Counted from the first letter of the stretch, positions 52,496-60,968 are shown. The stretch: 64,000 nt of DNA from Sphingosinicella sp041916975 (GCF_041916975.1 NZ_JAYRYK010000001.1:3782001-3846000), one strand, 5' to 3'. Notes: generated by a model not told the origin, from the sequence alone. A program made the numbers and translations.

Positions 52496-53197
52496 ATGGG
52501 GATGCTTCCCGAACGACGGGTTTATGTCGTCAATCCGATGCCCGAGCAGATCGATCCCACTGAGCGCGCATCGCTGCTGAAGCTCGACACGGGCACTGTC
52601 GGCCATCATCTCGAGGCAGGCTTCATGGATCCGGGGATGCTGCCGCGTATTTCCGGCAGCAAGATCGCGGGAACGGCCGTTACTGTCCGTATCACCGTGC
52701 CGGACTCGGTGATGGCGCACTACGCGCTCAAGTTCACGCGGCCTGGCGACGTGCTCATCATCGATCGGGGCCAGGATCAGCGAACCTGCAACTGGGGCGG
52801 TGCCACGATCCATGCTGCTGCAGCAACTGGCCTTGAAGGTGTCATCGTTGATGGTGCCGTGAATGACATGGACGATGCGCGGGAAGCCGGTCTCCCGATC
52901 TGGGCGCGAAGCATCAGTCCGGTGACGACGAAGTATCGCGGCATGGGCGGCGAGTTCAATGTGCCGGTGAGTTGCGGCGGTGTCGCCGTCAATCCGGGAG
53001 ACGCTATCCTTGCCGACGATAACGGCATCGTCGTGATCCCGCGGGGCCAGCTCGATGAAACGATCGAGGGCAGCCTGAAATGGCTTGAAGCGGAGCAGGC
53101 CTTCATGCGGCAATTCCGTGAAAATCCCGGTCTCTGTTACCCCGATGTGACGGGCGCAACAGAAATCGTTGAGCGGGCGCTCGGACTACGTTCCTGA
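52496..53197 (+). CDS. RraA-like / HMG-CHA aldolase-fold protein
   Basis: A 233-residue protein of the RraA/4-hydroxy-4-methyl-2-oxoglutarate aldolase family: GSKIAGTAVTVRITVPD, PGDVLIIDRGQDQRTCNWGGATIHAAAATGLEGVIVDGAVNDMDD. In pyruvate aldolases of the family this last motif reads DGAVRD, with Arg stabilising pyruvate enolate and Asp binding the metal. Here the Arg position is Asn, so aldolase activity is doubtful. The ATG at 52496 has GAGG upstream. It follows the TBDR gene by 70 bp; the role in cyclic-amide catabolism is unknown. Confidence 0.82.
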   Translation: MGMLPERRVYVVNPMPEQIDPTERASLLKLDTGTVGHHLEAGFMDPGMLPRISGSKIAGTAVTVRITVPDSVMAHYALKFTRPGDVLIIDRGQDQRTCNWGGATIHAAAATGLEGVIVDGAVNDMDDAREAGLPIWARSISPVTTKYRGMGGEFNVPVSCGGVAVNPGDAILADDNGIVVIPRGQLDETIEGSLKWLEAEQAFMRQFRENPGLCYPDVTGATEIVERALGLRS

Positions 53198-53249
53198 ACT
53201 TTGTGAAGCGCTTGGTATTGGTAGCCTCCAAATCGCGCTGAAGGGCTCC

Positions 53250-53325
53250 TGGTGCCGGGTGTCGGACTCGAACCGACGACCTACCGCTTACAAGGCGGTT
53301 GCTCTACCAGCTGAGCTAACCCGGC
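53250..53325 (-). tRNA. tRNA-Thr (anticodon UGU)
   Basis: A 76-base cloverleaf with encoded CCA. Read on the minus strand, the acceptor stem is GCCGGGT/ACCCGGC, D stem GCTC/GAGC, anticodon stem ACCGC/GCGGT with loop CTTGTAA, T stem GTCGG/CCGAC with loop TTCGAGT. All stems pair perfectly. The anticodon TGT corresponds to plus-strand 53290-53292. Its 3' end faces the catabolic region on the left. Confidence 0.97.
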
Positions 53326-53369
53326 GCGCTGCGCTCTATTGCGGTGCTCTTCAGTGCAAATCAAGCGTT

Positions 53370-53648
53370 TCAGCGTTCCGGCAAGGTCTCGCCGGGTGCG
53401 GCGGCGGCGATGGCGAGGGCGTGGATGCTCTCCATGAGGTCGCCGAGCGCCGCGTAGATGGCGCGCTGGCGCTGCACGCGGTTTTTGCCCGCGAAGGCTT
53501 CCGAGACGATGCTGACGGTGAAGTGGCTTTCGCCCGTGCCGTCGTGACCGGCGTGGCCACGGTGGCGGTCGCTGTCGTTGCGGACCTCAAGGTACGTGGG
53601 CTGGAGCGTCGCGAGGCGGCGTTCGATTTCGGCGCTGATCGTGGTCAT
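53370..53648 (-). CDS. BolA-family protein
   Basis: A 92-residue BolA-like protein. The helix-sheet-helix core includes YLEVRNDSDRHRGHAGHDG, ESHFTVSIVSEAFAGKNRVQRQRAIYAAL and the conserved His in SIHALAI near the C-terminus. BolA proteins pair with monothiol glutaredoxins in iron-sulfur trafficking and stress response. The ATG at 53648 begins the conserved part; 18 codons upstream are excluded. It lies between tRNA-Thr and a CPBP protease. Confidence 0.9.
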   Translation of the reverse strand: MTTISAEIERRLATLQPTYLEVRNDSDRHRGHAGHDGTGESHFTVSIVSEAFAGKNRVQRQRAIYAALGDLMESIHALAIAAAAPGETLPER

Positions 53649-53678
53649 GCGGCTTCTATACAGCAATGCGGGGGCGTG

Positions 53679-54530
53679 TCAGGCGACTTCGGCGCGTCGT
53701 TTCCAGAACCAGACCGCGAAGATCAGGATTGCGATCGGCACCGCGATGCCGAACTCGTCGATCACGTAGGGTGTCACCTCACCGCGCGGGCCGGTGAGCG
53801 GGGTGAAGACGCGCTGGATGAAGAGGTTGTGGCTGGCGTGCAGGATCGCGGCGGGCCAGAGGCTCCCCGATTTCAGCCGCAGCCATGCCGCGATCAGCGA
53901 AACGCCGAGCACGAGTACCATGAAGCAGGGGATGGCCACCCACCATTCGGTCTTGGCGTTGTAGCCGCCGAGCAGGATGAGCGGCATGTGCCATGTGCCC
54001 CAGATCACGGCGACGATGAACACGCTCGGCATGAAGCCGGCGAGCTTTGCGACGCGCGGCGCGAGGAAACCGCGCCAGCCGATTTCCTCGCCGAGCGCGG
54101 TCGCGAGCGAGATCGCCATGCCCGCTGTTGCCATCAGGAGCGCGTAGCCGATGACGACGAGTGCAGGATGTGCATCGTTCCAGCCGAGAAAGGTGCGTGC
54201 CTGCTTGATGTTCTCCGCGTCTGCGAAGCCGCCGAGGCCGAATATCCACACCGCAGCATAAGCCAGGCCCGCGTATCCCAGAGGAACGAGGTAGGCGGTG
54301 AGGTTCCAGCGGTGCTCGCCCCAGCCCCAGCCGAGCGAGGCGAGGTCGAGGCGGCGGAAGCGGACGGTGAGCAGTGCGGCGATCGCGGGGGACCACATCA
54401 GGCCGGTGACATAGGGCATGAAGGCGGGGGAGGGCTGGAGGGTGACCAGGGGTACGTAAAAGATACAACTGAGACCCAGCGTCAGTGCGAGGAACAGGGC
54501 GATGTCGCCGGAGAGCCTGCTTTTTTCCAT
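53679..54530 (-). CDS. CPBP-family intramembrane metalloprotease
   Basis: A 283-residue polytopic membrane protein. The CPBP active-site motifs are present: EEIGWRGFLAPR (EExxxR), the His in WGTWHMPL, and a last His in LHASHNLF. Bacterial members cleave CaaX-like or other membrane peptides or give bacteriocin immunity. The ATG at 54530 has GGGGG upstream. Thirty codons farther upstream lie in low-complexity sequence and are rejected. Substrate unknown. Confidence 0.88.
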   Translation of the reverse strand: MEKSRLSGDIALFLALTLGLSCIFYVPLVTLQPSPAFMPYVTGLMWSPAIAALLTVRFRRLDLASLGWGWGEHRWNLTAYLVPLGYAGLAYAAVWIFGLGGFADAENIKQARTFLGWNDAHPALVVIGYALLMATAGMAISLATALGEEIGWRGFLAPRVAKLAGFMPSVFIVAVIWGTWHMPLILLGGYNAKTEWWVAIPCFMVLVLGVSLIAAWLRLKSGSLWPAAILHASHNLFIQRVFTPLTGPRGEVTPYVIDEFGIAVPIAILIFAVWFWKRRAEVA

Positions 54531-54671
54531 GACCGATCCCCCTTGGTCGAAGGAGGAGCTTAGGATCATTCCGCGTTTTCTCAAGGGAGAATTTTCTCTG
54601 ATCCGGACCGGGGCTGCCATTGCCGCCGTACCTTCCTATATAGGCGAAAAACCAGACTCAGGACCGCCCCG

Positions 54672-55241
54672 ATCACCGCGCCCCGCAAACCTCGTGAACG
54701 CTTCCACGGCCGCGTCGATGCGCCGGAGCCGCCGCTGTGCGCGGAGCCGGGGTGCGGCGAGCCGGGCGAGTTTCGCGCGCCGCTTTCCAACCGCGGGCGG
54801 GCGGGGTGGAAGTACCTGTGCCTCGATCACGTGCGCGCATTCAACGCGGCCTACTCGTTTCAGGACGATGGCGTGCAGAACGCCGTGCCAGGCTGGGAAC
54901 GACGCACGCAGGCGTTCGCCTCCAACGCCTACGCAGGCGGCTTCGACGACCCGATCGGCGTGATGAAGGGGCGCATGGGCGGTTTCGCGCCGCCGAAGGC
55001 GCGCGGCGGACGCGTGCTCGACAAAGCGGACACCAAGGCGCTCCGCACGCTCGGCCTTGACGAAAACGCGAGCTTCACGGACATCCGCGCGCGCTACAAG
55101 GAGAAAGTGCGGGTGCTGCATCCGGACGCAAACGGCGGGGACCGCACCCATGAAGCCGAGTTGCGCCGCGTGATCGATGCCTATACGCACCTTAAGGAAA
55201 GCCCGGCCTTCGCGGCCGACCAGAAGAGCAGGAAGAGTTAA
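54672..55241 (+). CDS. J-domain (DnaJ-like) protein, apparent ATC start
   Basis: About 189 residues. The N-terminus KPRERFHGRVD and PLCAEPGCGEPGEFRAPLS precede KYLCLDHVRAFN; the J-domain is at the C-terminus with TLGLDENASFTDIRARYKEK and the HPD motif in VLHPDANGGDR. In the open frame from 54564 there is no ATG, GTG or TTG before GTG at 54831, which would cut off the conserved N-terminus. The codon at the expected start is ATC at 54672, eight bases after AGGA. Thus an unusual start or a base error is likely. CobS begins at the base after the stop; this neighbour pair is conserved in related genomes. Confidence 0.82.
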   Translation: MTAPRKPRERFHGRVDAPEPPLCAEPGCGEPGEFRAPLSNRGRAGWKYLCLDHVRAFNAAYSFQDDGVQNAVPGWERRTQAFASNAYAGGFDDPIGVMKGRMGGFAPPKARGGRVLDKADTKALRTLGLDENASFTDIRARYKEKVRVLHPDANGGDRTHEAELRRVIDAYTHLKESPAFAADQKSRKS

Positions 55242-56228
55242 GTGGCGACGCAGCTGAAGGACAACGAACACCACGGCACGCTGATGGACGCGCCGGACCT
55301 GGAAGTCGACGCGCGGCAGGTGTTCGGCATCGACGTGAACATGAAAATCCCGGCCTTTTCCAAGGCCGACGAGCGCGTGCCCGATCTCGACTCCGACTAT
55401 GTGTTCGATCCCGACACGACGCTCGCGATCCTTGCTGGCTTTGCCTTCAACCGCCGCGTGATGATCCAGGGCTACCACGGCACCGGCAAGTCGACGCACA
55501 TCGAGCAGGTGGCGGCGCGGCTGAACTGGCCGTGCATCCGCATCAACCTTGATTCGCACATCAGCCGCATCGACCTGATCGGCAAGGACGCGATCGTGCT
55601 GCGCGACGGCAAGCAGGTGACGGAGTTCCGCGAAGGCCTGCTGCCATGGGCTCTGCAGACGCCGACCGCGCTCGTTTTCGACGAGTACGACGCGGGCCGC
55701 CCGGACGTGATGTTCGTGATCCAGCGCATTCTGGAGGTGGAGGGCAAGCTCACGCTGCTCGACCAGAACCGTGTGATCCGGCCCAACAAGTATTTCCGCC
55801 TGTTCGCCACTGCGAACACCGTGGGCCTCGGCGACACGACCGGGCTCTATCACGGCACGCAGCAGATCAACCAGGGCCAGATGGACCGCTGGAGCATCGT
55901 GACGACGCTGAACTATCTGCCGCAGGAGACGGAAACCGCGATCGTTTCGGCCAAGGTGAAGGGCTTCGACGCGAAGACCATCGCCAACATGGTGAAGGTC
56001 GCCGACATGACGCGGCAGGGCTTCATCGGCGGCGACATCTCCACCGTGATGAGCCCGCGCACCGTGCTCACATGGGCGCAGAACGCGCAGATCTTCAACA
56101 ACATCGGCTTCGGCTTCCGCGTCAGCTTCCTCAACAAGTGCGACGAGGCCGAGCGCGGCATCGTCGCCGAATACTATCAGCGCGTCTTCGGCGAGGAGTT
56201 GCCGGAGAGCATCGCGAAGAAGGCGTGA
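55242..56228 (+). CDS. cobS: CobS, AAA+ ATPase subunit of cobaltochelatase-type complex
   Basis: A 328-residue AAA+ ATPase matching CobS: Walker A GYHGTGKST at about 77-85, Walker B in ALVFDEYDAGRPDVMFV, and an arginine-finger region further on. CobS works with CobT as the chaperone pair of aerobic cobaltochelatase CobNST. GTG at 55242 follows AGGAAGAG and directly abuts the J-domain gene. CobT overlaps its stop as GTGA. No cobN is in the window. Confidence 0.95.
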   Translation: MATQLKDNEHHGTLMDAPDLEVDARQVFGIDVNMKIPAFSKADERVPDLDSDYVFDPDTTLAILAGFAFNRRVMIQGYHGTGKSTHIEQVAARLNWPCIRINLDSHISRIDLIGKDAIVLRDGKQVTEFREGLLPWALQTPTALVFDEYDAGRPDVMFVIQRILEVEGKLTLLDQNRVIRPNKYFRLFATANTVGLGDTTGLYHGTQQINQGQMDRWSIVTTLNYLPQETETAIVSAKVKGFDAKTIANMVKVADMTRQGFIGGDISTVMSPRTVLTWAQNAQIFNNIGFGFRVSFLNKCDEAERGIVAEYYQRVFGEELPESIAKKA

Positions 56229-58084
56229 GCAAGCCGGAAAACAGGATCGAGGATTTCCGGCACGCGCTGGCGGCCACGCTGCGCGCGATGGCGCATGTGC
56301 CGGAGTTCGATCTGACCTACACGGCGGACAAGCCGGGGGCTTCGGGCAATCAGGCGCGGGTGCCGCAGCCCGCGCGGGGGCTTCCCGCCGATCAGGTGGC
56401 TGAAGCGCGCGGCTGGGCGGACAGTTTCGCGCTCCGCCGCCGTCACCATGATGCGAAGCGCCACGTCGCGCTGCAGCCGCCGGCAGGATTGCCCCGCGAC
56501 GTGTTCAACGCGGTCGAGCAGGCGCGCGTCGAGGCCATCGGCGGCCGCGACATGGCGGGCGTTGCGGTCAATCTTTCGCAGATGAACCTTGCGCGCGTGA
56601 AGGCGGACCCGCTGGTCCGCGCGCGCAATCTCGACGAGGTGCCGCTGGCGAGCGCGGTCGGCATGATCGCGCGCGAGCGGCTGACGGGCGAGCCGACGCC
56701 TGCCATCGCCGACGCGGGCCTGTCGCACGTGCGCGACTGGATCGAGGAGAAGGCGGGGCGTCATCTCGACGATCTTGCCGCCAATCTCGACGATCAGGCA
56801 GCCTTCGCATCGCTCACGCGCCAGATTCTCGCTGATCTGGGCCTCGGCGAAGACAAGGGCGAGGAACCCGAACAGGACGATCAGGAAAGCGGCGAGGACG
56901 AGCAGCAGAACGAGGGCGATAGCGACGACGGCGACGACGAAGGCGCCGCCGGGCAGGATTCGAGCATGGATACCCGTGCCGAAGAAAGCGAGACCGGCGA
57001 TCAGGAGACGAGCCAGAGCGCGGATATGGACAGCGACGCCATGCCCGACGCCGACATGGCGGAGGACGGCGACGAGGGCGTGGTGCCGTGGCGCCCGAAT
57101 ACGCCGACGAACGATCTTTCGCCCGATTTCGATTATCACGCCTACACCGCGAAGTTCGACGAGGTGCTGACCGCCGAGGAGCTTTGCGACGCCGAGGAGC
57201 TGACGCGCCTGCGCGGCTATCTCGATCAGCAGCTTGTGCATCTGCAGGGCGCGGTGACGAAGCTCGCGAACCGCCTGCAGCGCCGCCTGATGGCGCAGCA
57301 GAACCGCGCTTGGGATTTCGATCAGGAAGAAGGCCTGCTCGATCCCGCGCGGTTGACGCGCGTTGTGGTGAACCCCGAGCACGCGCTCAGCTACAAGATC
57401 GAGCGCGACACGGATTTCCGCGACACGGTGGTGACGCTGCTCATCGACAATTCCGGCTCGATGCGCGGGCGGCCCATTTCGATCGCGGCGATCTGCGCGG
57501 ATATTCTTGCGCGCACGCTCGAACGCTGCGCGGTGAAGGTCGAAATCCTCGGTTTCACGACGCGCGCGTGGAAGGGCGGACAGAGCCGCGAGCAGTGGCT
57601 CGCCGACGGCCGCCCGCCGAAGCCGGGCCGCCTCAACGACCTCCGCCACATCATCTACAAGACCGCCGACGCGCCGTGGCGGCGCGCGCGCAAGAACCTC
57701 GGGCTGATGATGCGCGAGGGGCTGCTGAAGGAAAACATCGACGGCGAGGCGCTGCTCTGGGCGCACAACCGCCTGATCGGGCGTCCCGAGGAGCGGCGCA
57801 TCCTGATGGTGATCTCGGACGGCGCGCCGGTCGACGATTCGACGCTGTCGGTGAACAGCGGCAATTACCTCGAGCGCCACCTGCGCCAGGTCATCAAGTG
57901 GATCGAAGGCCGCTCACCCGTGGAACTGATCGCCATCGGCATCGGCCACGACGTGACGCGTTACTACAACCGCGCGGTGACCATCATGGACGCCGAGCAA
58001 CTCGGCGGCACGATCATCGAACAGCTCGCGCAGCTTTTCGAGGAAGAAGGCGCGGGGAAGGGGCGGGGCCGCCGGGCGGCTTAA
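56225..58084 (+). CDS. cobT: CobT, VWA-domain subunit of cobaltochelatase-type complex
   Basis: A 619-residue protein: an N-terminal helical part, a very acidic Glu/Asp/Gln-rich linker at about 208-285, and a C-terminal VWA domain from about 400 with the metal-ion motif DNSGSM, ending in a basic RGRGRRAA tail. It pairs with CobS as AAA+/VWA chelatase or remodelling complex. GTG at 56225 overlaps the CobS stop. Length and layout are normal for CobT. Confidence 0.95.
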   Translation: MSKPENRIEDFRHALAATLRAMAHVPEFDLTYTADKPGASGNQARVPQPARGLPADQVAEARGWADSFALRRRHHDAKRHVALQPPAGLPRDVFNAVEQARVEAIGGRDMAGVAVNLSQMNLARVKADPLVRARNLDEVPLASAVGMIARERLTGEPTPAIADAGLSHVRDWIEEKAGRHLDDLAANLDDQAAFASLTRQILADLGLGEDKGEEPEQDDQESGEDEQQNEGDSDDGDDEGAAGQDSSMDTRAEESETGDQETSQSADMDSDAMPDADMAEDGDEGVVPWRPNTPTNDLSPDFDYHAYTAKFDEVLTAEELCDAEELTRLRGYLDQQLVHLQGAVTKLANRLQRRLMAQQNRAWDFDQEEGLLDPARLTRVVVNPEHALSYKIERDTDFRDTVVTLLIDNSGSMRGRPISIAAICADILARTLERCAVKVEILGFTTRAWKGGQSREQWLADGRPPKPGRLNDLRHIIYKTADAPWRRARKNLGLMMREGLLKENIDGEALLWAHNRLIGRPEERRILMVISDGAPVDDSTLSVNSGNYLERHLRQVIKWIEGRSPVELIAIGIGHDVTRYYNRAVTIMDAEQLGGTIIEQLAQLFEEEGAGKGRGRRAA

Positions 58085-58133
58085 GACCGGTCGGCACGTT
58101 GCGTTCGGAAAGGCCGACTCCTAGGTGCAACTG

Positions 58134-58811
58134 ATGATCGACGATGTCGCTGACGAGTTTCGTGTCGTTGGGGCACAGCTATTCAAGGGCGTTCTTCTGC
58201 CATGTATGTCGCAGCTGAATGCGGCCCTTGCGGGTCTCCCGACTGATCAAGCCGGTGTTCGGCTTCAGGGGATGGAATCACTCAAAACGATGTTGGTTGT
58301 TGAGGGCCACATCGGCGCCATCGCATCTATGGCTTTAGGCTCTCTCGCTAGACCTGTTCGGGCGATCCTTTTCAACAAGACACCCGAGACAAACTGGGCA
58401 TTGGCTTGGCATCAGGACCGGACGATCTGCGTTAAGGAAAGGTGCGAGGTTGAGGGTTTCGGCCCTTGGACCGTCAAACAAGGCATGAACCATGTGGCAC
58501 CTCCGATCGAGATTCTCGCTCGGATGGTGACAATTCGTGCCCATCTTGACGACGTACCTGCAACCAACGCGCCGCTTTTGATCGCTCCCGGCTCTCACGT
58601 GCTGGGTATGGTTCCGGTTTCAAGAGTTAACGAGATCGTGGCCGATTGCGGCACCATGGCCTGTTTGGCTGAGGCGGGCGATCTTTGGCTATACTCGACG
58701 CCCATCCTGCACGCTTCCGAGGCAGCCACAAAGCCAGCCAAAAGGCGCGTCCTTCAGGTGGATTATGCAGCATTCGATCTACCTGGCGGTCTGGAATGGC
58801 AAGGGGTCTAA
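58134..58811 (+). CDS. PhyH-like Fe(II)/2-oxoglutarate oxygenase
   Basis: A 225-residue double-stranded beta-helix protein. WHQDRTICV holds the HxD iron pair, the distal His is in TPILHASE, and a following Arg (RRVLQVDY) can bind 2-oxoglutarate. It resembles phytanoyl-CoA dioxygenase-family enzymes that hydroxylate small molecules. The ATG at 58134 has AGGTG upstream. The text is visibly less GC-rich in third positions than CobT and the following LysR gene, suggesting separate acquisition. Substrate unknown. Confidence 0.78.
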   Translation: MIDDVADEFRVVGAQLFKGVLLPCMSQLNAALAGLPTDQAGVRLQGMESLKTMLVVEGHIGAIASMALGSLARPVRAILFNKTPETNWALAWHQDRTICVKERCEVEGFGPWTVKQGMNHVAPPIEILARMVTIRAHLDDVPATNAPLLIAPGSHVLGMVPVSRVNEIVADCGTMACLAEAGDLWLYSTPILHASEAATKPAKRRVLQVDYAAFDLPGGLEWQGV

Positions 58812-58924
58812 TGCCCGCTTTCAACTCCTAGATCGCCGACCCGTATCAAGCTTGCAAACGATGTAATCGCCCTTGAAGAAGAGGTGGATAAGGTGACGTC
58901 CGATATTCGGGCGTTGCTATCGAC

Positions 58925-59821
58925 TCAATCCCGCATCGGCCGCCGTGCCAGCCGCGAGAGCGCATCGCCGAGGAAATCCATCACCACACGCACCCTTGGT
59001 TCATGGCGCAGGCGTTCGTGCGTCAGGAGCCAGACGCCGCGCTCGACGTTGTCGGGGGCGGGCATACAGCGGATGAGGTCGGGCTCCGCATCGGCGACGA
59101 AGCAGGGGAGCGCCGCGATGCCCGATCCGGATTTGACCGCGGCCAGAATCCCCGTGAGCGAGGCGTGCATCAGGACGACGGAGTCTTCGAGGCCGTGCTG
59201 TTCGAGCCAGTGCCTGTAGATGCGCCACACGCCTTCGCTGCCGCCGCCGATCATCGGATGTTCGCGCAGGTCGGCGAGGGTTTTCGGCAGGCCGCGTGTC
59301 GCTGCGTAGCTTCGGCTGCAATAGGGTGTCCACGTTTCGTCGGCGACGCGGCGGCAGACGAGTCCGGCGCCGGCGGGGCGGCGTGCGCTGCGGAGCGCGA
59401 TGTCGGCTTCGCCCGCCGCGAGGTCGCACAGCGCCTCGGTGGCGTCCAGTTCGATCCGGATCGCCGGATGCGCGGCGCGAAGATCGCGCAGGATCGGCGA
59501 GAGAATGGTGACGGCGTGGATTTCCTGCGCGGACAGGCGCACCGTGCCGCTCGCCTGCCGCACGTGGCCGCCCGCCGCATCGGCAAAGCCTGACGCTGCG
59601 GCATCGACGGCTTCGGCGTGACGGAGCAGCGAGTCGCCCGCCGGGGTCAGCGCATAGCCGCTCTGCCGCCGCTCGAAGAGCATGACGCCGAGGGCGGCTT
59701 CCAGCGCGGTGATGCGCCGCGCCACCGTTGTCTGGCTCACCCGCAGCGCCGTGCCGGCGGCGAGCGTACTGCCCGTGCGCGCGACGGCGAGGAAATGGCG
59801 CAGGTCGTTCCAATCGAACAT
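58925..59821 (-). CDS. LysR-family transcriptional regulator
   Basis: A 298-residue LysR protein. HTH at residues 1-60 (DLRHFLAVARTGSTLAAGTAL, VSQTTVARRITALEAALG, LFERRQSGYALTPAGDSL) and a LysR effector domain after about 88 (GTVRLSAQEIHAV). ATG at 59821. It is divergent from the urcA-like gene with 123 bp between starts, and may control it or the neighbouring oxygenase. Confidence 0.9.
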   Translation of the reverse strand: MFDWNDLRHFLAVARTGSTLAAGTALRVSQTTVARRITALEAALGVMLFERRQSGYALTPAGDSLLRHAEAVDAAASGFADAAGGHVRQASGTVRLSAQEIHAVTILSPILRDLRAAHPAIRIELDATEALCDLAAGEADIALRSARRPAGAGLVCRRVADETWTPYCSRSYAATRGLPKTLADLREHPMIGGGSEGVWRIYRHWLEQHGLEDSVVLMHASLTGILAAVKSGSGIAALPCFVADAEPDLIRCMPAPDNVERGVWLLTHERLRHEPRVRVVMDFLGDALSRLARRPMRD

Positions 59822-59944
59822 GGGTGCATTCTGCACATTTGCAGAACGGGCTGGCAATATCGTTGTTCGGAGAGGGGACGGAAACGCGCTATTCAGGCAC
59901 TGCGGCGCCGCGAACCCCCTCCCACACCGCATGGAGCCTAACCG

Positions 59945-60268
59945 ATGAAAACCCTGCTTGCGCTCTCCGCGCTCGCCGGCGCCCTGTGGGCGCTGCCCGC
60001 AGCCGCCGAACCCATCTCCCCGCAAACGACGCGCGTCGTGTCCTACGGCGATCTCGACCTCGCGACCCACGAAGGACGCCGCACGCTCGATCGGCGTATC
60101 GGGATTGCCGTCCGCAGCGCATGTGGCGCGGCCTCGAGCGCCGATCTTGTCGGCAAGCGCGAGGTGCGCCGCTGCCGCGAGGTGACGCTGGCGGCCATCA
60201 GCCCCGTCGGCGCCGCCATGCAGAGCGCAGCTCTTGAAGACGGCCCGGCGCGTCCTCCCACGCGCTGA
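59945..60268 (+). CDS. UrcA-family protein
   Basis: A 107-residue exported protein: signal peptide about 1-21 (ALWALPAAA-EP), then the UrcA pattern VSYGDLDLATHEGRRTLDRRI, AVRSACGAASSADL and CREVTLAA with a conserved cysteine pair. The family is small, periplasmic, of unknown function and common in Sphingomonadales and Caulobacterales. A strong hairpin follows the stop. Confidence 0.85.
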   Translation: MKTLLALSALAGALWALPAAAEPISPQTTRVVSYGDLDLATHEGRRTLDRRIGIAVRSACGAASSADLVGKREVRRCREVTLAAISPVGAAMQSAALEDGPARPPTR

Positions 60269-60276
60269 GCCGCTCT

Positions 60277-60306
60277 GGCCCGTCGCAGCATCACCTGCGA
60301 CGGGCC
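60277..60306 (+). terminator. Strong hairpin after the urcA-like gene
   Basis: Perfect 11-bp stem GGCCCGTCGCA/TGCGACGGGCC with an 8-base loop, starting 8 bases after the stop. No T-run follows, so termination efficiency is uncertain. Confidence 0.55.
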
Positions 60307-60443
60307 GTTCGTCGCACCTGTCCGAACCCTGACAGAAACATTCACAAGCCGTTCAAACGGCGAGTCGCAGTCTCTCCACGTGGTGATCGGCGGACCCAGT
60401 TCCCCTCCCGCCGATGGCCGCGAGCAAAGAGTGGAGAGACGAT

Positions 60444-60968
60444 ATGTTGAACAGGATTCTGATGGCCGCTGCGGCGATGACCATGCTGACGGCGGCGCCG
60501 GCGATGGCCGACAACGACCGTTGGGATCGCGGCGGCAAGCATTGGCAGAAGGACCGCCACGACGAGCGCAAGGCGTACCGCAAGGGCTACCACGACGGCC
60601 GCAAGCACGACCGCTGGGATGACCGCCGCGACCGCCGCTATGCGTATCGCGACGGGTATCGCGATGGCCGCTTCTATGACGGGCGCCGTTATTACGACAA
60701 TTATCGCCCCGTTTATTACCGCGGCTCCAACGACTATCGCGGCGGCTGGTATGGCCAGAACGGGCGCTATTATTCGAGCTACGATCGCTGCCGCAAGGAC
60801 AGCAACATCGAAGGCACGCTGATCGGCGGCGTTCTCGGCGGTGTGCTCGGCAACGAGATTGCACGCCGCGGCGACAAGACCGTCGGCACCGTGATCGGCG
60901 CGGGTCTCGGCGCGCTTATCGGCCACGAGATCGACGACAAGGGTGGCAAGCGCCGCTACTGCTACTAA
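60444..60968 (+). CDS. Glycine-zipper 2TM-domain protein, exported, Arg/Tyr-rich
   Basis: A 174-residue protein. Signal peptide about 1-22 (TAAPAMA-DN), then a highly charged repeat-like part rich in Arg, Asp and Tyr (HDGRKHDRWDDRRDRRYAY), and a C-terminal glycine zipper (GTLIGGVLGGVLGNEIA and GTVIGAGLGALIGHEI) that packs against a membrane. ATG at 60444 has GGAGAG upstream. Relatives are envelope proteins of the RcnB/17-kDa antigen kind. Function unknown; probably envelope integrity. A rho-independent terminator follows. Confidence 0.85.
   Translation: MLNRILMAAAAMTMLTAAPAMADNDRWDRGGKHWQKDRHDERKAYRKGYHDGRKHDRWDDRRDRRYAYRDGYRDGRFYDGRRYYDNYRPVYYRGSNDYRGGWYGQNGRYYSSYDRCRKDSNIEGTLIGGVLGGVLGNEIARRGDKTVGTVIGAGLGALIGHEIDDKGGKRRYCY

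Noticed and set aside
53250..53325. Duplicated tRNA 3' end as an attachment site
   Set aside because: No second copy of the tRNA end and no integrase were noticed in the window; only the intact tRNA is supported.
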